In this document: piece by piece, positions 6,710-8,504 of the stretch
How positions within the stretch are numbered: the first letter of the stretch is position 1
Layout of the letters: every line of letters begins with the position of its first letter
From: CAITUY01 sp964611575
GTDB taxonomy: Bacteria; Verrucomicrobiota; Kiritimatiellia; CAIKKV01; CAITUY01
DNA length: 8,504 bases
NCBI GenBank assembly: GCA_964611575.1
Contig: CAZTAJ010000148.1
Span: forward strand, 1-8,504
Direction: 5' to 3'
Program-made: the position numbers and the translations under genes
Notes under the pieces: generated by a model
Seen by the model: only the letters and a program-made list of their open reading frames with translations
Told to the model about the DNA's origin: nothing
Databases searched by the model: none

Positions 6710-7594
6710 ATGCAAATCGCACCAGACGTTTCCGCCGGCCCGCGCGGCGATACTGTTCATGATGAGGCAACAAACAGGCTGGCGAGAATCGCCGGCGGTC
6801 AGGCCGTGCCCACCGAGACGCATCCGGACATCGAGTCGGAACCCCTTGTGCTTGAAACGCGTGATTTTTGCCTGCACTATGGCACCAAACAGGCCCTGTT
6901 CGACGTGAACATGAAAGTCGCGCGCGGCAAGGTGACGGCCCTGATCGGCCCCTCCGGCTGCGGCAAGTCCACGCTGCTGCGCTCGGTCAACCGCATCAAC
7001 GATCTGCTCAGCACGGTGCGGATCGGCGGCGACATGCTCCTGGCGGGGGAAAGCATCTATGGGCCCGGGGTGGACGTCATCGAATTGCGCAAGCGCATGG
7101 GCATGGTGTTCCAGAAACCGAACCCGTTTCCGATGAGCATTTACGAGAATGTCGTCTACCCGCTGCGCATCGACGGCGAGACCGATCGGCGCGTGCTGGA
7201 CGAGGTCTGCGAGCGCAGCCTGCGCGGCGCGGCGCTCTGGGACGAGGTCAAGGACCGGCTGCAGGATAACGCCCTCGGCTTCTCCGGCGGCCAGCAGCAG
7301 CGGCTATGCATCGCCCGCGCCATTGCGGCGGAGCCGGAGATGCTCCTGATGGACGAACCGTGTTCGGCGCTGGACCCGATCGCGACGACGAAGATCGAGA
7401 ACCTGATCGAACAACTCAAAGGCGAGTACTCCATCCTCATCGTGACCCACAACATGCAACAAGCCGCGCGCACCAGCGACTATACGGCGTTCATGTACCT
7501 GGGGCGGCTGCTGGAATATGGACCCACGGAAGCGATATTCCAGCGTCCCCGTCTGCCGGAGACGCTGGACTATGTGACCGGCCGATTTGGATGA
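6710..7594 (+). CDS. pstB: Phosphate ABC transporter ATP-binding protein PstB
   Basis: Cytoplasmic ATPase that drives phosphate import; two copies are expected per transporter, docking on the EAA loops of PstC and PstA. At 294 residues it has about 35 more N-terminal residues than the usual form of about 257. All motifs are intact: Walker A GPSGCGKST (80-88), Q-loop MVFQKPNPFP, signature FSGGQQQRLCIARA (from 191), Walker B MLLMDEP (211-217, with D215 and E216) and the switch His in VTHNMQQA (H247). LRSVNRINDL after Walker A and the QKPNPFPMSIYENV stretch are characteristic of PstB rather than other importer ATPases. The ATG at 6710 has AAGGGGG 5 nt upstream; an in-frame TTG at 6689 overlapping the pstA stop would add seven residues and is less likely. 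The spacing of 17 nt from pstA and 22 nt to the phoU gene supports one operon. Confidence 0.97.
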   Translation: MQIAPDVSAGPRGDTVHDEATNRLARIAGGQAVPTETHPDIESEPLVLETRDFCLHYGTKQALFDVNMKVARGKVTALIGPSGCGKSTLLRSVNRINDLLSTVRIGGDMLLAGESIYGPGVDVIELRKRMGMVFQKPNPFPMSIYENVVYPLRIDGETDRRVLDEVCERSLRGAALWDEVKDRLQDNALGFSGGQQQRLCIARAIAAEPEMLLMDEPCSALDPIATTKIENLIEQLKGEYSILIVTHNMQQAARTSDYTAFMYLGRLLEYGPTEAIFQRPRLPETLDYVTGRFG

Positions 7595-7604
7595 CAAACG
7601 TAGA

Positions 7605-7617
7605 GAGGAGATCCATG
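7605..7617 (+). promoter_or_regulatory. Ribosome binding site fixing the GTG start of phoU-arsC
   Basis: GAGGAG (7605-7610) stands 6 nt before GTG 7617. An ATG at 7615 is closer to the site but is followed at once by TGA, so it cannot start the gene; the PhoU frame begins at the overlapping GTG. The result is a start-stop ATGTGA overlapping the true start codon. Confidence 0.7.
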
Positions 7618-8504
7618 TGAAAGTGCACTTTCAAGGCGAGATTGAAGCGTTGAACCGGCAGGTTCGCGAATTGGCGGATCGTGTGCTGGACCAGGTCCGG
7701 CGCGCCGCCGAGGCCGCCGCCACGGGAGACGGGGCCGCGGCCGAGACTGTGGCGAAAGGCGACGAAGCGGTGGACCGGCAGGAGGTCCGGATCGAGGAAG
7801 AATGCCTGAAGATCCTGGCGCTCTATGCGCCGGTCGCCGATGAACTCCGCTATGTCTTCGGCGTAACCAAGGTCAACCACGAGTTGGAGAGAATCGGGGA
7901 CCTGGCCAAGAAAGTCGCTCATCATGCCGGTCTTCTGACCGTGAGCGGGATTCCGGCGACCGGCCGGGACATCGCACAGCTCGCCGATCTCGCCGCCGTC
8001 GCCACGGCGAGGTCCATCGACGCGTTCATCGCACAGAATGCCGCCGAAGCCCGCGCCGTCTGGGAGCACGACGCGGCGCTCGACGAGATTCACGACCGGC
8101 TGTCGGCCCGTTTCGAGAAGGCGCTGGGGGAGCCGGACGTCCGGGTCCAGGCGCTGCTGGCGGGGCGAGCGGTCGTATCGAGCCTGGAACGGATCGGCGA
8201 TCATGCCGCCCGCATTGCCAAGGTGGTGCTCTACATGCGGCACGGCGAGATTGTCCGCCACCGTCCCCTGCCCGCCGACCGGGTGCGCGTACTCTTCATC
8301 TGCGTGCACAACAGCGCGCGCAGCCAGATGGCGGAAGCCTGGCTGAAGCATCTGTACGGCGACCGGTTCGAGGCGGAAAGCGCTGGGCTGGAACCGGGGA
8401 CGATCAATCCCCTGGCCATCGAAGCCATGCGCGAGGTCGGCATCGACATCTCGGGCAACCGCACTCAGGCCGTCTTCGACCTCTTCAAAGCCGGACGGCT
8501 CTAC
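7617..8504 (+). CDS. PhoU-like regulator fused to an ArsC-type arsenate reductase domain, 3' end cut by window edge
   Basis: One stop-free frame of 296 codons runs from GTG 7617 to the last base. Residues 1 to about 215 are a two-repeat PhoU helical domain: its metal-site motifs are ELERIGDLAKKVAHH (E91, D95) and SLERIGDHAARIAK (E191, D195), one per repeat. PhoU normally damps Pst transport and Pho signalling through PstB and PhoR. After a short linker (RHRPLPAD), a second domain begins near 221 with VRVLFICVHNSARSQMAE. Its C229-X5-R235 loop is the anion-binding P-loop of low-molecular-weight phosphatase-fold proteins, and NSxRSQMAE followed by ESAGLEPG, NPLAIEAMREVGIDIS marks thioredoxin-coupled arsenate reductases rather than tyrosine phosphatases, which usually have a CRSP ending. 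The resolving cysteines expected further on fall outside the window, so catalysis by the full ArsC mechanism cannot be confirmed. Being last after pstB fits the usual phoU place. Confidence 0.9.
   Translation, partial: MKVHFQGEIEALNRQVRELADRVLDQVRRAAEAAATGDGAAAETVAKGDEAVDRQEVRIEEECLKILALYAPVADELRYVFGVTKVNHELERIGDLAKKVAHHAGLLTVSGIPATGRDIAQLADLAAVATARSIDAFIAQNAAEARAVWEHDAALDEIHDRLSARFEKALGEPDVRVQALLAGRAVVSSLERIGDHAARIAKVVLYMRHGEIVRHRPLPADRVRVLFICVHNSARSQMAEAWLKHLYGDRFEAESAGLEPGTINPLAIEAMREVGIDISGNRTQAVFDLFKAGRLY

Noticed and set aside
8301..8504. Reading the C-terminal domain as a separate low-molecular-weight tyrosine phosphatase gene
   Set aside because: It is in the same frame as PhoU with no stop or clear new start and ribosome binding site, and NSARSQMAE fits ArsC better than the CRSP-type phosphatase loop.

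Overview
The window holds a nearly complete high-affinity phosphate uptake operon on the + strand. Its order is pstS, pstC, pstA, pstB, then a phoU-like gene fused to an arsenate reductase domain and cut by the right edge. A divergent membrane-protein gene on the - strand runs off the left edge. The DNA is GC-rich with strong G/C third-position bias. The secreted binding protein and the enlarged PstC/PstA permeases fit a Gram-negative (diderm) bacterium. Long Pst permeases are familiar from gammaproteobacteria and other groups, and GGGTTCAG-type repeats recall some PVC-group genomes. That lineage hint is weak; no rRNA or marker gene is present to settle it.

Layout. Positions 1-958 (-) encode a four-helix membrane protein of unknown function that looks like a tandem duplication of [two helices + strand-rich soluble domain]. 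Positions about 959-1174 are the divergent intergenic region. It carries an 11-bp-phased series of YTNAC repeats that looks like a PhoB/PhoP binding array, a possible -10 box, and a short hairpin in the pstS leader. pstS (1175-2164) is followed by a 10-bp GC stem-loop and then pstC (2245-4842), an 865-residue permease with a WD40-like periplasmic domain. pstA (4839-6692) overlaps pstC by 4 nt and has a large periplasmic insert with a coiled coil. Just after its GTG start it contains a GGGTTCAG inverted repeat. pstB (6710-7594) is a canonical ABC ATPase. The last gene (7617 to beyond 8504) is a PhoU domain joined to a CX5R ArsC-type domain.

How it works together. PstS captures phosphate in the periplasm, PstC and PstA form the channel, PstB powers it, and PhoU normally reports transporter state to the PhoR/PhoB two-component system. 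Pst systems also admit arsenate, so attaching an arsenate reductase to the PhoU subunit would put detoxification at the import site. That coupling is inference; the fused reading frame is read directly from the sequence. No phoB, phoR, arsenite efflux gene, RNA gene, CRISPR array or insertion sequence was seen.
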